NCBI GenBank assembly: GCA_009695405.1
Contig: SIAZ01000053.1
Coordinates: 1-16,092, forward strand
Source: Pedosphaera sp.
Lineage (GTDB): Bacteria > Verrucomicrobiota > Verrucomicrobiia > Limisphaerales > UBA9464
Length of the DNA stretch: 16,092 bases
Reading direction: 5' to 3'
The notes under the pieces are model-generated. The model was given only the letters and a program-made list of their open reading frames with translations, ran no database searches and was not told the DNA's origin. Positions 15,810 through 16,092 of the stretch are shown piece after piece; the first letter of the stretch is position 1; every line of letters begins with the position of its first letter. The translations under genes and the position numbers were made by a program.

Positions 15810-16092
15810 TCAGTTCCAGAGGAGGTGATCGTCCTTGTTTTTGACCAGGACGCAGAGTTGAAGGAGATGGGTAAGGCCGGGGCGGGTCCAGAACTGACCA
15901 CTGCCCCGGAGACGGCACTGAAACTGTTTGCCCAAGGACTCCCCCGCCCCGCTGCCCATCGGGGCCCCAGCCTTCTCCATTCTGCGGTAATGGAGGTGGT
16001 CCTCATGATCTTTGAAGTAGCTGACTTCGCGGGTGATGGCTACTTGATCCTGGGTGCTCCTCGAAGTGGGTGTGGCTGGGTTCAGCAGTTCC
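15810..16092 (-). CDS. IS transposase, C-terminal part (family uncertain, perhaps ISKra4-like)
   Basis: The minus-strand frame is open from the window edge (16091) to TGA at 15810-15812, giving 93 residues. It reads EVSYFKDHEDHLHYRRM, then APMGSGAGESLGKQFQCRLR, then GSGQFW, and ends in LLWN. The pattern of an aromatic-basic helix, (I/M)GSG-x-x-E-S, a basic Q/R-rich stretch and G-x-F/R-W is the C-terminal signature of several DDE transposases, where the glutamate is the last catalytic residue. The best fit I can recall is ISKra4-like elements, but this is not secure. It is a different element from the IS256-like one at the left edge. The N-terminal catalytic region is outside the window. It stops 20 bp from the S9 peptidase remnant it interrupts. 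Confidence 0.65.
   Translation of the reverse strand, partial: ELLNPATPTSRSTQDQVAITREVSYFKDHEDHLHYRRMEKAGAPMGSGAGESLGKQFQCRLRGSGQFWTRPGLTHLLQLCVLVKNKDDHLLWN

Noticed and set aside
15668..16006. Minus-strand frame of 112 codons spanning the right IS and the S9 remnant
   Set aside because: It runs through both genes in the wrong frame. The transposase motif and the S9 catalytic motifs lie in two other frames.
1..16092. A composite transposon bounded by the two edge elements
   Set aside because: The transposase C-termini belong to different families, so they cannot serve as the two ends of one composite transposon, and the cargo is mostly housekeeping.
1..16092. tRNA, rRNA or CRISPR array
   Set aside because: No cloverleaf-like pattern, rRNA stretch or regularly spaced repeat was found on either strand by reading.

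Overview
The window looks like a chromosomal stretch of a PVC-group bacterium, most likely Verrucomicrobiota. The main reason is the 1296-residue protein combining PSCyt1, WD40, DUF1549 and DUF1553 regions. These families are concentrated in Planctomycetes and Verrucomicrobia. Base composition is moderate, Shine-Dalgarno sites are mostly weak or absent, and no rRNA, tRNA or CRISPR array was seen. Taxonomy is inferred, not demonstrated.

Layout, left to right. (1) Positions 1-139 hold the 3' end of an IS256/Mutator-type transposase and its presumed right terminus, joined to a 5'-truncated MFS transporter that ends at 505. (2) speA (arginine decarboxylase, minus strand) is divergent from ubiX and ubiA (flavin prenyltransferase and aromatic prenyltransferase of quinone synthesis). 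(3) After about 300 noncoding bases comes a compact plus-strand run: a VOC/glyoxalase-like protein, folP (dihydropteroate synthase), cdaA (membrane diadenylate cyclase) and a short YbbR/CdaR-like protein. Junctions are +36 bp, a 4-bp overlap and +3 bp. (4) A pair of large exported propeller proteins follows: the multi-domain PSCyt1/WD40/DUF1549/DUF1553 protein and a PQQ-like eight-repeat beta-propeller protein. (5) A PD-(D/E)XK Rpn-type nuclease gene is interrupted by one in-frame TGA. (6) aroB (3-dehydroquinate synthase) follows. (7) On the minus strand lies the C-terminal third or less of an S9 prolyl-oligopeptidase-family enzyme, cut off by a different IS whose transposase 3' end runs off the right edge.

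Functionally the window is mostly housekeeping: polyamine, quinone, folate and shikimate synthesis, and c-di-AMP signalling. Added to this is one PVC-specific exported module (7156-12635). Both edges lie inside insertion sequences that truncate neighbouring genes. That suggests an IS-rich genome and may explain why the sequence stops where it does. No clear new defence or mobile system was found. The least understood parts are the three-Cys-His-motif protein with its propeller neighbour, and the TGA-interrupted nuclease gene.
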